Position numbers and translations under genes: made by a program. A DNA stretch of 64,000 nucleotides from Planctomycetaceae bacterium (GTDB taxonomy: Bacteria; Planctomycetota; Planctomycetia; Pirellulales; Lacipirellulaceae). Shown here piece after piece: positions 35,580 through 43,555 of this stretch. Every line of letters begins with the position of its first letter. Positions within the stretch are counted from its first letter, which is position 1. The notes beneath the pieces were generated by a model. It ran no database searches. It was not told the origin of the DNA and saw nothing but the letters and a program-made list of their open reading frames with translations. The stretch lies in contig PABB01000021.1 of assembly GCA_002702655.1 (NCBI GenBank), forward strand, positions 1 through 64,000, given 5' to 3'.

Positions 35580-37883
35580 TCAATCATTCGGCGTGACTTC
35601 GATATTGTCCACGGCGAACTCCGCATCGCCGGCGTTGCCATACAGGCCCGGACTGCCGGATTCGACCGGCGCCTTGTCGGTCATTTCCAGCGACCAGGAA
35701 GCGGGTTCGTCTTCGTCGCGCGGCCACATCTTGCCCTGCACGAGCGCCTGACCGTCCTGCTGCTCGACGCGGAGTTTCATCCGATACCAAACGTCCGGTT
35801 TCGGCTCGAAGGCGGTGTCCGCAGCCGTGCGATGATCGTGCGACGTCCAACTGTAGACGCGCAGTTGGCGATTGCCCGAGCGAATGGTCATCGTGTAGCC
35901 GCTGTTGGTGATCCCCGCGTCGGGCATCTTGCCAGTCTCTTCTTCTTTGGTCAGCAGCACGTCGGCTTGAATCGTGTAGTCGTGCAGGTCGACCGGCCCC
36001 ATCGACATCATACTGCGCGTGCCGAGCTTGTTGTTGGGATCGCGCGGCGTGGGCAGCACGCTGCGTTTGACCGCGGCCCGCTCGCCGGCGACGTCTCGCA
36101 ACACGTACCGCACGCGGCCGCCCACCCAAGTGAGCGGTACGTCCTCGGCGTCGTTGAAGTCGAAGTGCCACGGCAGCGGCGGGACGACGCGCACGCGGGC
36201 CGTCCCCTCCAAGTCGCCGACTTTGCAGGCGATCAGGACTCCCTCGTGAGCAACATCGTCGGGGGCCGTGTAGAGCCCCTCGGCCGAGACGGCGCCCGGG
36301 CCGGCCACGACGCGGTACTTGGCCTGTACGCCTTCCGGAGCTTCCACCTGCTGGCCGTCGGAGTTGAACAGCCGCGGCGTCAATTGCACGGATTCACCGG
36401 GTTTGAGCAGCGAATCGAAGGGCGACAGTTGCACGAGCGTCGGCTGCGGGTTGTCGGCAACCGGCTTCTCCTCGGGGCTCGAGGGCAGCGGGTCGGCCTG
36501 CGGCTCGGCCCCCGTGCCCAGGCAATACAGGGCTGCCGAGGTGGGCAGGTAGACGCGGCCCCCTGCGATGATCGGCGAGCCATCGTTCGACTCGCCGTTG
36601 AGGTGCATACGATGCACAAAGTCGGCCTTATTGCCGTTGGGGCGCAGGATGTACCAGCGACCGCTGTTGGTGCACAGATACACTTTGCCGTCGCCGGCCA
36701 CCGGGGTGCTGCGCATCACCGATCCCAGCGCCCGCTTGTTGAGCTGCTTGCCGGTTTCCGGGTCGAGCATGTACAGCTTGGCGCGGTCGTCGACGATCCA
36801 CAACTTGCCTTCCACCATCAGCGGCGAGCTCTTGCCGGCCATCACTTCGTAGACTTTCCACTTTTCCTTGTCGGTCAGGTCGCCACGCAGCGTGCCGTCG
36901 ATCGCCACCACGGCGCCCATGGTGTTGCCGATCGTGTTCTCTTCGCTGTGCGACATGTAGACCGTGTCGCCCTCGACCAGCGGCGAAACGTTCAGGCCCC
37001 GCCGCGACAGCGGATAGTTCCACAGCCGCACGCCCGTGCGCGGTTGCAGGGCCCACAGCGCTCCGTCGCCCGAGCCGAACACCAACTGCTGCACGCCGCC
37101 GATGACCGCCACGGTGGGCGTGCTGTAGGTCGTGTCGTAGGGCGAAATGCCCGTGCCGTTGAGCCACCGCAGTTCGCCGGTCGCTTTGTCGAAGGCCATG
37201 AACCGATGAGCCGGCTTGGCCAGGTTGCCGAACTCGGGCGTGTCGCCCCAGCCAATCACCACGGCGCTGGCCAGCACGAGGTCCTCAAAAATCAGCGGGA
37301 TGTTCGTCCGTCCGCCGTAGGTCGACAGCACGCCCAATTCTTCGTGCAAGCTGCGCGACCAGACCAGCTTGCCGGTGTCGCCTTCCAGGCAGCAGAAGTA
37401 GCCGCACACGCCCTGGGCGTACACGCGGCCCGTTTCCGGGTCGACGGTGCACGAGGACCACGCCACGCGCGTGTCGGGGACTTCCGACAAGTACACGTTG
37501 AAGCGGTGCTCCCAGATCGGCTCGCCAGTGGCGGCGTCGACGCAGACGACTTTCTCGCCCTCGGTGTCGGCGCCGGGCTCGTCGCGCGCCAGCACATACA
37601 GCTTGTCGCCAAAGACGACCGGGGTGCTGCGCGTGCCCAGGTCGCTGCGCTTCCAAATGAGATTGCTGCCCTCGCCGCCACTGGGCTTCCACGCCTCGGG
37701 CAGGTTTTTCTCGGTCGACGTGTGATTCTGCTGAGGGCCCTGCCATGTGGGCCAGTCCAGGGGCGACAACTCGTCGGCCAGCGCGGCGAGCGGCGCGCAA
37801 CCGACCAGCAGCCCACACAGGGCGTGCCAACAATGCGAGCGGCGGGACGGCAAGAACAGCGGGAGAAGGCGGGCGAGCGTCAT
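35580..37883 (-). CDS. Multi-domain PQQ-like beta-propeller protein
   Basis: 767 residues with a signal peptide ending near APLAALA. PQQ-like repeats fill about 40-480 (RSTPVVFGDKLYVLARDEPG, DAATGEPIWEHRFN, LDPETGKQLNKRALG, and others). An Ig-like domain follows (GESVQLTPRLFNSDGQQVEA). The C-terminal domain (DFNDAEDVPLTWVGGR through NAGDAEFAVDNIEVTPND) looks like a concanavalin-type carbohydrate-binding module, as often attached to PQQ proteins of planctomycetes. It lies 168 bases upstream of the propeller gene at 33606, in the same direction, so the two may be co-transcribed. ATG at 37883 gives a clean signal peptide. Confidence 0.78.
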   Translation of the reverse strand: MTLARLLPLFLPSRRSHCWHALCGLLVGCAPLAALADELSPLDWPTWQGPQQNHTSTEKNLPEAWKPSGGEGSNLIWKRSDLGTRSTPVVFGDKLYVLARDEPGADTEGEKVVCVDAATGEPIWEHRFNVYLSEVPDTRVAWSSCTVDPETGRVYAQGVCGYFCCLEGDTGKLVWSRSLHEELGVLSTYGGRTNIPLIFEDLVLASAVVIGWGDTPEFGNLAKPAHRFMAFDKATGELRWLNGTGISPYDTTYSTPTVAVIGGVQQLVFGSGDGALWALQPRTGVRLWNYPLSRRGLNVSPLVEGDTVYMSHSEENTIGNTMGAVVAIDGTLRGDLTDKEKWKVYEVMAGKSSPLMVEGKLWIVDDRAKLYMLDPETGKQLNKRALGSVMRSTPVAGDGKVYLCTNSGRWYILRPNGNKADFVHRMHLNGESNDGSPIIAGGRVYLPTSAALYCLGTGAEPQADPLPSSPEEKPVADNPQPTLVQLSPFDSLLKPGESVQLTPRLFNSDGQQVEAPEGVQAKYRVVAGPGAVSAEGLYTAPDDVAHEGVLIACKVGDLEGTARVRVVPPLPWHFDFNDAEDVPLTWVGGRVRYVLRDVAGERAAVKRSVLPTPRDPNNKLGTRSMMSMGPVDLHDYTIQADVLLTKEEETGKMPDAGITNSGYTMTIRSGNRQLRVYSWTSHDHRTAADTAFEPKPDVWYRMKLRVEQQDGQALVQGKMWPRDEDEPASWSLEMTDKAPVESGSPGLYGNAGDAEFAVDNIEVTPND

Positions 37884-38704
37884 GGAACTGGCCAATGTAT
37901 GTCGTACAAGTGGTCGGCGGGACTCACGCGGCCGGTCGCGAGACCGACGCCCCGATGAATGCGGGGGTCGAAACGCGAGGGCGCAACCCATGCAGGTCGC
38001 GTGGCGGCGTTTGCACCGCGGGGAGCAGGACAGTCGTGCGGCGGCGCTGGACAACTGCGGATACTGCTAGAGTGGGGCAACTGTGCCGGTTTGGCAATGG
38101 GCGCCGGCGTTTGAAACGCCCCGATTGCCGCAGCTGCGTGAGCCCGCTCACGCGCGAGCCGGTCGCGGGCCGCCCCACTGCCAGCAGAAACTGGCAAAAC
38201 CTTGCCGCCAGTAACGGCTGTAGGCCCGGTATCGAAGCTCCAGCGGGGTCTACAACCGGCACCGACGGCAGCGGTTCCCTGGCCGGCAAAGTTTACCTAA
38301 CGGTTGACGTAAACCAGTTGGTGAAAATTACTTCCGAGCGCTCAAGGGGTCTTCTCGGCGGGACCGATACCACGGATGTTGCCGACCCATGCAGAGCAAG
38401 CATGGCCCTCGGCAGCGTCCCCCGCGAAGTGCATCAACGAACCGGCTTCCCCTTCGGGCTATGGAGTGGCCCGACCGGAGTTGACGCCCACCAGCGGGGA
38501 CGACCCCGCAACAACCCGCCTTGACTCGCCGGACGCCGTCCGGTCCCGCGCCCCGCCCCCGTACATCCCGCCTGGCACACGCCGCACACCCCACGTCGCC
38601 TCGACGAAATCGCTCAGAGGGTCGCAGCGGATGACGACGGCTGGCGTCTTGCGTTGGCACGCGCTGTCGCGAGGTTGTCCCCAACCTTAAGGAGATGTTC
38701 TGCG
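37884..38704. other. Long gene-free region upstream of the cysteine-rich gene
   Basis: 821 bases between divergent genes. No open frame with coding character is visible on either strand. A possible promoter is noted at 38304. If that promoter is real, the transcript would have about 370 bases of untranslated leader before the cysteine-rich gene. Confidence 0.4.
38304..38330 (+). promoter_or_regulatory. Possible promoter in the leader of the cysteine-rich gene
   Basis: TTGACG is a good -35. Either AAATTA (15 bases later) or ATTACT (17 bases later) would serve as a poor -10. Weak evidence. Confidence 0.3.
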
Positions 38705-39778
38705 ATGAAATGGAACCTGTTAGGAGCGCTCTTGGTGAGCATCAGCCTGGCGGGCCAGACCCAAGCGGCCGGCTTGCTGGATAAGATGCTCGACGGCGGC
38801 GTCGGATGCGACGACGTCACCCAATGTTGTTGCTGCGAGAAGTCTTGCGGCTACAGCGACACCTGCTGCGATGATGGCTGCTGCGAAGCCAGCTGCGGAT
38901 GTGCCGACAGCTGCTGCGAAGCTTCCTGCGGTTGCGCCACCAGCTGCTGCAAGAAGAAGAAGTGCGGTCTGCTCGCGAAGTTGTTCGGCAAGAAGAAGTC
39001 CTGCTGCGAAGCTTCGTGCGGATGTGCCGACCCCTGCTGCGGCGACGACTGCTGTGGCGATGGCTGCTGCGGCGACGACTGCTGCGAAGCCTCGTGCGGT
39101 TGCCCCGATGACTGCTGCGGCGACAGCTGCTGCGAAGCTTCCTGCGGTTGCGCCGCCAGCTGCTGCAAGAAGAAGAAGGGTTGCCTGCTGAGCAAGCTGT
39201 TCAGCCGCAAGAAGAAGAGCTGCTGCGAAGCCTCGTGCGGTTGCTCGGACGCCTGCTGCGGTTGCGATGACGGCTGCTGCGGCGACGACTGCTGCGAAGC
39301 CTCGTGCGGTTGCCCCGACGACTGCTGCGGCGACGACTGCTGCGGCGGCTGCTGTGGCGACGACTGCTGCGAAGCCTCGTGCGGTTGCCCCGACGACTGC
39401 TGTGGCGACGACTGCTGCGGCGACAGCTGCTGCGAAGCTTCCTGCGGTTGCGCCGCCAGCTGCTGCAAGAAGAAGAAGGGCTGCCTGCTGAGCAAGCTGT
39501 TCAGCCGCAAGAAGAAGAGCTGCTGCTGCGAAGCCTCGTGCGGTTGCTCGGATGACTGCTGCGGCAACGGCTGCTGCGAAGCGTCCTGCGGTTGTGCCGA
39601 TGGTTGCTGCGAAGCTTCCTGCGGTTGCACCTCGGGCTGTGCCACGTACGCTCCCGCTGCGGCTCCCGCCGCCAGCGTGCCGACCGAGGCCGCTCCGATC
39701 CCGCCGGCGCCCGCCGCCGACCCCGAGGCTCGCATCGCCCAGCCCCGCAAGGTCGTCAGCGCCAGCTTCGTTCGCTAA
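38705..39778 (+). CDS. Extremely cysteine-rich secreted repeat protein
   Basis: 357 residues, about 92 of them cysteine. A signal peptide ends near TQAAG. The mature part has 12 copies of CCEASCGC, interspersed with short GDDCC/DDCCGD units, and three positively charged insertions of the type CCKKKKxxLLxKLFxxKKKSCC. The C-terminus is a non-cysteine alanine/proline tail ending RKVVSASFVR. The layout is reminiscent of metallothionein-like or disulfide-crosslinked wall proteins, but I know no named family. AAGGAGA lies 9 bases before the ATG and a strong terminator follows, so it is a monocistronic unit. Outer-layer structure or metal binding is inference. Confidence 0.85.
   Translation: MKWNLLGALLVSISLAGQTQAAGLLDKMLDGGVGCDDVTQCCCCEKSCGYSDTCCDDGCCEASCGCADSCCEASCGCATSCCKKKKCGLLAKLFGKKKSCCEASCGCADPCCGDDCCGDGCCGDDCCEASCGCPDDCCGDSCCEASCGCAASCCKKKKGCLLSKLFSRKKKSCCEASCGCSDACCGCDDGCCGDDCCEASCGCPDDCCGDDCCGGCCGDDCCEASCGCPDDCCGDDCCGDSCCEASCGCAASCCKKKKGCLLSKLFSRKKKSCCCEASCGCSDDCCGNGCCEASCGCADGCCEASCGCTSGCATYAPAAAPAASVPTEAAPIPPAPAADPEARIAQPRKVVSASFVR
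39121..39540 (+). repeat. 300-base direct duplication inside the cysteine-rich gene
   Basis: The stretch around 39121-39240 recurs almost base for base about 300 bases later at 39421-39540 (both encode GDSCCEASCGCAASCC, then KKKKGCLLSKLFSRKKKS). This indicates a recent in-frame tandem duplication. Confidence 0.8.
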
Positions 39779-39820
39779 GAAGTAACGACTCGCGAGAGCG
39801 AGAATAAAGAATCCCCCTCT

Positions 39821-39865
39821 GAGGACCTGTCTCGGGCTTTCGGGCCCGGGGCAGGTTCTTTTTTG
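39821..39865 (+). terminator. Rho-independent terminator of the cysteine-rich gene
   Basis: The stem GGACCTGTCTCGGGC/GCCCGGGGCAGGTTC with a short loop is followed by TTTTTT. It begins 42 bases past the stop codon. Confidence 0.9.
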
Positions 39866-39967
39866 TTGGTTGTCCGTTGTCCGGTCCGTGTCAACCGCAG
39901 GCGGCAGCCAGCGGCGAGTTTGTCTGCGTGGCTTCCCTCGCCGTTTGCCGACAACAAGAACATCGGC

Positions 39968-40040
39968 GTGCCACGGTTCTGTGAGCCGCGTGCGAACGAG
40001 AATCGTTCGTCACTTCGCACGGCTCACAGAGCCGTGGCAC
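39968..40040. repeat. Palindromic repeat family A, copy 3
   Basis: GTGCCACGGTTCTGTGAGCC and GGCTCACAGAGCCGTGGCAC arms. It lies in the gap (39779-40120) between the cysteine-rich gene's terminator and the next gene. Nothing else is seen in that gap. Confidence 0.9.
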
Positions 40041-40120
40041 GCATTGACGGCGACTCCGCAATCTCACTTGCAGCCGGCGCCAGCGTGAACCGCGTTGCGT
40101 TGCCGCTACGTATCAACAGC

Positions 40121-40912
40121 ATGACCTTTCCGTCTCGCAAACTGCCGATGCTTGCCGCGATGGCCGCAGTCGCTTGCGCGACAGTTCGTGCTGGCGCCGC
40201 CGAGGCGCCGTCGGCCGCCGCCGCGCAGGCGACCGGCGAGACGCCGCTGGCTCGCTCGCTGGCCGGCGTGATTGCCGGCGCGATTCCGTCCGTCTACGAG
40301 AAGCAGAAGGACTGGGGCAAGACGAAAAACATCACCGTCGGGCTGCGCAACGAAGGCCACGGACTGAAGCTCCGCCTGCACCGTCGCAAGAAAGCCGTCA
40401 ACCACGGGGTGTGGAAGCACTATCAAATCCGCGTGGTCGATCCGGCCGATGCACTGGTCGTGCAACTGACAGAGCTGCGCCCCGCCGGGCCCGGCAAGAT
40501 GGCGTTTGCTCTGCACCTGGAAGCGGCCATCGACGCCTGGGGCCGCGTGAAGATCTACGAGTACGGCGTGCATCTGGGCGCCTACGAGGTGGTGGCCGAC
40601 GCACGACTGCGGTTGGACGTGGCGGGCGAGATCGCGCTGCGATTGGACGCCGGAACTGCCGCGGCGGTCGTGCCGGAGATTCGCCACGCCGCGATTCGCT
40701 TCGACGACCTGCAGATTCGTCGCGTGAGCAACGCCCACGGCCCGCTGGTCCGCGAGCTGGGCGACGGCGTTCGCCACTGGCTGGAGGATTCCTACGACGA
40801 AGCCAAGCTGGTCGGCAAGCTCAATCGGGCGATTGAGAAGAAGCAGGACCGACTGCGCGTGCAGTGGTCCGACGTCGCCACAAGCGATTGGTTTGCCGCC
40901 GCGGCGGAGTGA
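40121..40912 (+). CDS. Secreted hypothetical protein
   Basis: 263 residues with a signal peptide (LAAMAAVACATVRAGA, about 11-27). The rest has a helical N-terminal part (LARSLAGVIAGAIPSVYEKQKDWGKTKNITVGL) and then a long antiparallel beta region (LKLRLHRRKKAVNHGVWKHYQIRVVDP, KIYEYGVHLGAYEVVADARLRLDVAGEIAL). I do not recognise a family; the overall pattern suggests a lipocalin-like or beta-sandwich domain. The ATG at 40121 gives the signal peptide. No close neighbour suggests its role. Confidence 0.65.
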   Translation: MTFPSRKLPMLAAMAAVACATVRAGAAEAPSAAAAQATGETPLARSLAGVIAGAIPSVYEKQKDWGKTKNITVGLRNEGHGLKLRLHRRKKAVNHGVWKHYQIRVVDPADALVVQLTELRPAGPGKMAFALHLEAAIDAWGRVKIYEYGVHLGAYEVVADARLRLDVAGEIALRLDAGTAAAVVPEIRHAAIRFDDLQIRRVSNAHGPLVRELGDGVRHWLEDSYDEAKLVGKLNRAIEKKQDRLRVQWSDVATSDWFAAAAE

Positions 40913-41024
40913 TTGCCGCGGCCGGGATCAGCGTGACGACTGCTGACGGCCACGGGAGTGCGAGGTTCCGCCGCGCCTGACAACTTGGCGACGCCGCGGG
41001 CTCAGCGGAGCTTGGCCCTGCCGC

Positions 41025-41933
41025 TCAACCCGCCTCGCGCGGTCGTGGATTCACGCTGACAAACCGCTCTTCGGGCAGCACCATCGCGCTGACGCGGAAG
41101 CCGAATTTTTCGCCGACCTTCACCGCTTCGCCTTCGGCGATCACCTGTCCGCCGGCGAACAGGTGCAGCAGCTCGTCGCAGGATTTGTCGAACTTCAGGA
41201 TCGTGCCCGGCGCCAGTTCGATGATTTCCTGCACCGATTCCTTCTTGCTGGCCAGCGCCACGCTCACCGGCACCTGCACCCGCATCATGCTGTCGTAGTG
41301 CGTGGTGGGCGGCGGCGGCGGGACCGGTTCCCCGGCTGCGGCGCCGCCAAACGTGACTTTGGGTCGCGCGGGCGCCTCGGGCTTGGGCGTTGGGGCGGGC
41401 TCTGGTTCCGACTCGGGCTCGGGTTCGGGCGGGAAGATTTTCGCAGGCTCGGCCAACGGCCACACCAGCGTCATCACGCCCGACGAGTCGCCGCGGCTGA
41501 GCGTCAACGGCGCCAGCGCTGCGTCGCCGGCGACGCCCGCGCCCTGCAGCGCCGCGGCCAGATTGTCGACGCGGCGCGCCTCGAACACGTCGGCCATCAA
41601 CGTCTCGGGCACCAGCAGCATGCTCAGCTCTTGCGCGAGCGTGCTCAGCTTGCTGGCCCCGGTCGGATCGGGATCGCCGTACCAGTCGGGGATCAGCCCG
41701 GTGGCTTCGGGAAGCAGCGCCGCGGCGCCCGTTCCCCCAAAGGAGAACATCACGGCCAGGCCTGGGCCATCGAACCCTTCGGGCGCGGCGGCCGCGTCGT
41801 AGCTGCCCGCTTCGCCCACGGCGACTGTAAACTCGCCATCCAGCGCGCGGCCGAGCGCGCCGGCGGCTTCCTCGGCGCCCGCCTGGCAAGCGGCGATCAC
41901 TTCGGCGGCGATTTGCGGCGTGAGTTCACTCAT
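41025..41933 (-). CDS. FliN-type SpoA domain protein with N-terminal CheC-like region
   Basis: 302 residues. The C-terminal SpoA/FliN domain is clear: MRVQVPVSVALASKKESVQEIIELAPGTILKF, then GQVIAEGEAVKVGEKFGFRVSAMV. The first 150 residues (MSELTPQIAAEVIAACQAG, LAVMFSFGGTGAAALLPE, LSTLAQELSMLL) resemble the CheC/FliY-type middle region. A proline/glutamate linker joins the two. FliN proteins form the flagellar switch C-ring, or the sorting ring of type III secretion. No other flagellar or secretion gene is in the window, so its use here is open. ATG at 41933. Confidence 0.8.
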   Translation of the reverse strand: MSELTPQIAAEVIAACQAGAEEAAGALGRALDGEFTVAVGEAGSYDAAAAPEGFDGPGLAVMFSFGGTGAAALLPEATGLIPDWYGDPDPTGASKLSTLAQELSMLLVPETLMADVFEARRVDNLAAALQGAGVAGDAALAPLTLSRGDSSGVMTLVWPLAEPAKIFPPEPEPESEPEPAPTPKPEAPARPKVTFGGAAAGEPVPPPPPTTHYDSMMRVQVPVSVALASKKESVQEIIELAPGTILKFDKSCDELLHLFAGGQVIAEGEAVKVGEKFGFRVSAMVLPEERFVSVNPRPREAG

Positions 41934-42090
41934 AGCGGACGAGGCGACGGGCCTGGGCGGTACGCGATTCTGGCGACGGCGCATCGGCGGCGCGCGCCCT
42001 GGTACTGACTATCGGTCAATCGGGCCCGCAAACTTTGCCCAGAGCGTGCGACTGTCGCTAGCTGCTGGCAGCTCGGCGCGGATCGGCTAC

Positions 42091-42147
42091 GTGAGCCGAG
42101 AGCCGCGTCGGCTGGACCTGTTTGCACAGCTCACAGAGCCGTGGCAC
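42091..42147. repeat. Palindromic repeat family A, copy 4 (degenerate left arm)
   Basis: The right arm GCTCACAGAGCCGTGGCAC is intact, while the left arm is decayed to GTGAGCCGAGAGCCG. Confidence 0.7.
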
Positions 42148-42182
42148 GAGGGGGTAGTGATACCGTTTGTGGGAAACGGCTG

Positions 42183-42257
42183 GGTGGCTGGGGACGTAGC
42201 GCAGCGAAGCCCCCAGGATTTCCACTGGGGCTCCCTCCGGTCGTCCCCAGCCACCCC
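42183..42257. repeat. Palindromic repeat family B, copy 2
   Basis: GGTGGCTGGGGACGTAGCGC opens and CGTCCCCAGCCACC closes this copy, with inner arms as in copy 1. Confidence 0.85.
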
Positions 42258-42321
42258 AATTTGCGTCAAATGGTATCATCACCCACGAGGGTGCGGTGGT
42301 GCTTACTGCGGGCAATCGGCG

Positions 42322-42327
42322 TATAAT
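42322..42327 (+). promoter_or_regulatory. -10 element of nadA
   Basis: Perfect TATAAT 46 bases upstream of the nadA ATG. The hexamer 17 bases upstream (GTGCTT) is a weak -35. Confidence 0.5.
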
Positions 42328-42373
42328 GCGGTGCTTCACCCGCTTGCCACTGCCGTCACCCTGCTAGCACGCC

Positions 42374-43513
42374 ATGACCGTCGCCGCCGAGCCCGCCCCG
42401 AAATTCGAGCTGCAGCCGTACAAGTCGCTCAGCAACGACGAACTGCACGGTCGCATCCAACGGGTGCGCGACGAGCTGGGACCGCAGCTGCTGATCCTGG
42501 GCCACCACTACCAGCAGGACGAGGTGATCGCCCTGGCCGATCTGAGCGGCGACAGCTACCAGCTCAGCCAGATGGCCGCCGACAGCGCCGACTGCCGTAT
42601 GATCGCGTTCTGCGGCGTGCACTTCATGGCCGAGACGGCCGACATCCTGGCCAATCGGCCCGAGAAGCTGGCCCAACGCAACGGCGAGCGGGTGCGGGTC
42701 GTCCTGCCCGACATGGCCGCCGGCTGCTCGATGGCCGACATGGCCGCCATCCACCAGATCGAAGACGCCTGGGATCAGCTCGGCGAGGTCATCGACACCG
42801 AGGACGTGACGCCGGTCACCTACATTAACTCAGCCGCCAGTTTGAAGGCGTTCGTCGGCCGGCACGGCGGGATCGTCTGCACCAGCAGCAACGCCCGGGC
42901 GGCCCTGGAGTGGGCGTTTGCTCGCACCAAGCGGGTGATGTTCTTTCCCGATCAGCACTTGGGTCGCAACACGTCGTTGGAGATGGGCATTCCGCTGGAC
43001 GAGATGCCCGCGTGGGATCCGTACGCCGAAGATCTGGGCGGCAGCACGGCCGAGCAACTGCAAGCGAGCCGCGTGATTCTGTGGAAGGGCCACTGCAGCG
43101 TCCACCAGATGTTCAAGCCCGAGCACGTGGCGATGTTCCGCCAGCAGCATCCGGGGATCAAGATCCTGGTGCATCCCGAATGCCCGCGCGAGGTGTTCGA
43201 ACTGGCCGACGAGTACGGCTCGACGGGCAGGATCATCAAAGCGGTGGAAGCGGCCCCGCCGGGAACCAAGTGGGCCATCGGCACCGAGCTGCACCTGGTC
43301 AACCGGCTCAAGGCACAGCACCCCGAGCAGGAGATTCACTTCCTGTCGCCGGTCGTGTGCATGTGCGCCACGATGTACCGGATCGACCTGCCGCACTTGG
43401 CGTGGAGCCTGGAGAACTTGGCCGCGGGCACGCCGGTCAACACCATCGACGTCGACGAGGAGACGGCCAAGTGGTCGCTGGTCGCGCTGGAGCGGATGCT
43501 GGAAGTGAAGTGA
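42374..43513 (+). CDS. nadA: Quinolinate synthase A
   Basis: 379 residues. NadA condenses iminoaspartate with dihydroxyacetone phosphate to make quinolinate, the first NAD precursor, using a [4Fe-4S] cluster. Family motifs are present: LILGHHYQQDEV near the start, CGVHFMAETADIL (C80), VTYINSAASLKA, VCTSSNARAAL, and HPECPREV. The CMCATMY element near 340 provides the third cluster cysteine region. TSSNA and the late NTIDVD are typical. Length is normal. nadB and nadC are not in the window, so the gene is separated from the rest of the pathway. Confidence 0.95.
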   Translation: MTVAAEPAPKFELQPYKSLSNDELHGRIQRVRDELGPQLLILGHHYQQDEVIALADLSGDSYQLSQMAADSADCRMIAFCGVHFMAETADILANRPEKLAQRNGERVRVVLPDMAAGCSMADMAAIHQIEDAWDQLGEVIDTEDVTPVTYINSAASLKAFVGRHGGIVCTSSNARAALEWAFARTKRVMFFPDQHLGRNTSLEMGIPLDEMPAWDPYAEDLGGSTAEQLQASRVILWKGHCSVHQMFKPEHVAMFRQQHPGIKILVHPECPREVFELADEYGSTGRIIKAVEAAPPGTKWAIGTELHLVNRLKAQHPEQEIHFLSPVVCMCATMYRIDLPHLAWSLENLAAGTPVNTIDVDEETAKWSLVALERMLEVK

Positions 43514-43555
43514 GTGAAGTGAGACGCGGCTCGCCACGGTTGCGCACGCGGATAT

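Larger units (their letters stand above)
41934..42373. other. Gap with repeat A4, repeat B2 and the nadA promoter
   Basis: 440 bases between divergent genes. Both palindromic repeats and a TATAAT box lie here. No gene seen. Confidence 0.5.

Noticed and set aside
35448..35580. Extension of the propeller gene at 33606 into the gap
   Set aside because: The ATG at 35411 gives the N-terminal hydrophobic helix; upstream sequence is a GC-rich inverted repeat.
35448..37958. 836-residue open frame antisense to the propeller gene at 35580
   Set aside because: Shadow of the propeller coding sequence, with no start context or domain signature.
38830..39640. Possible CRISPR-like array (regular short repeats)
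   Set aside because: The repeats are codon-periodic in a single open frame and encode cysteine units; there are no unique spacers.
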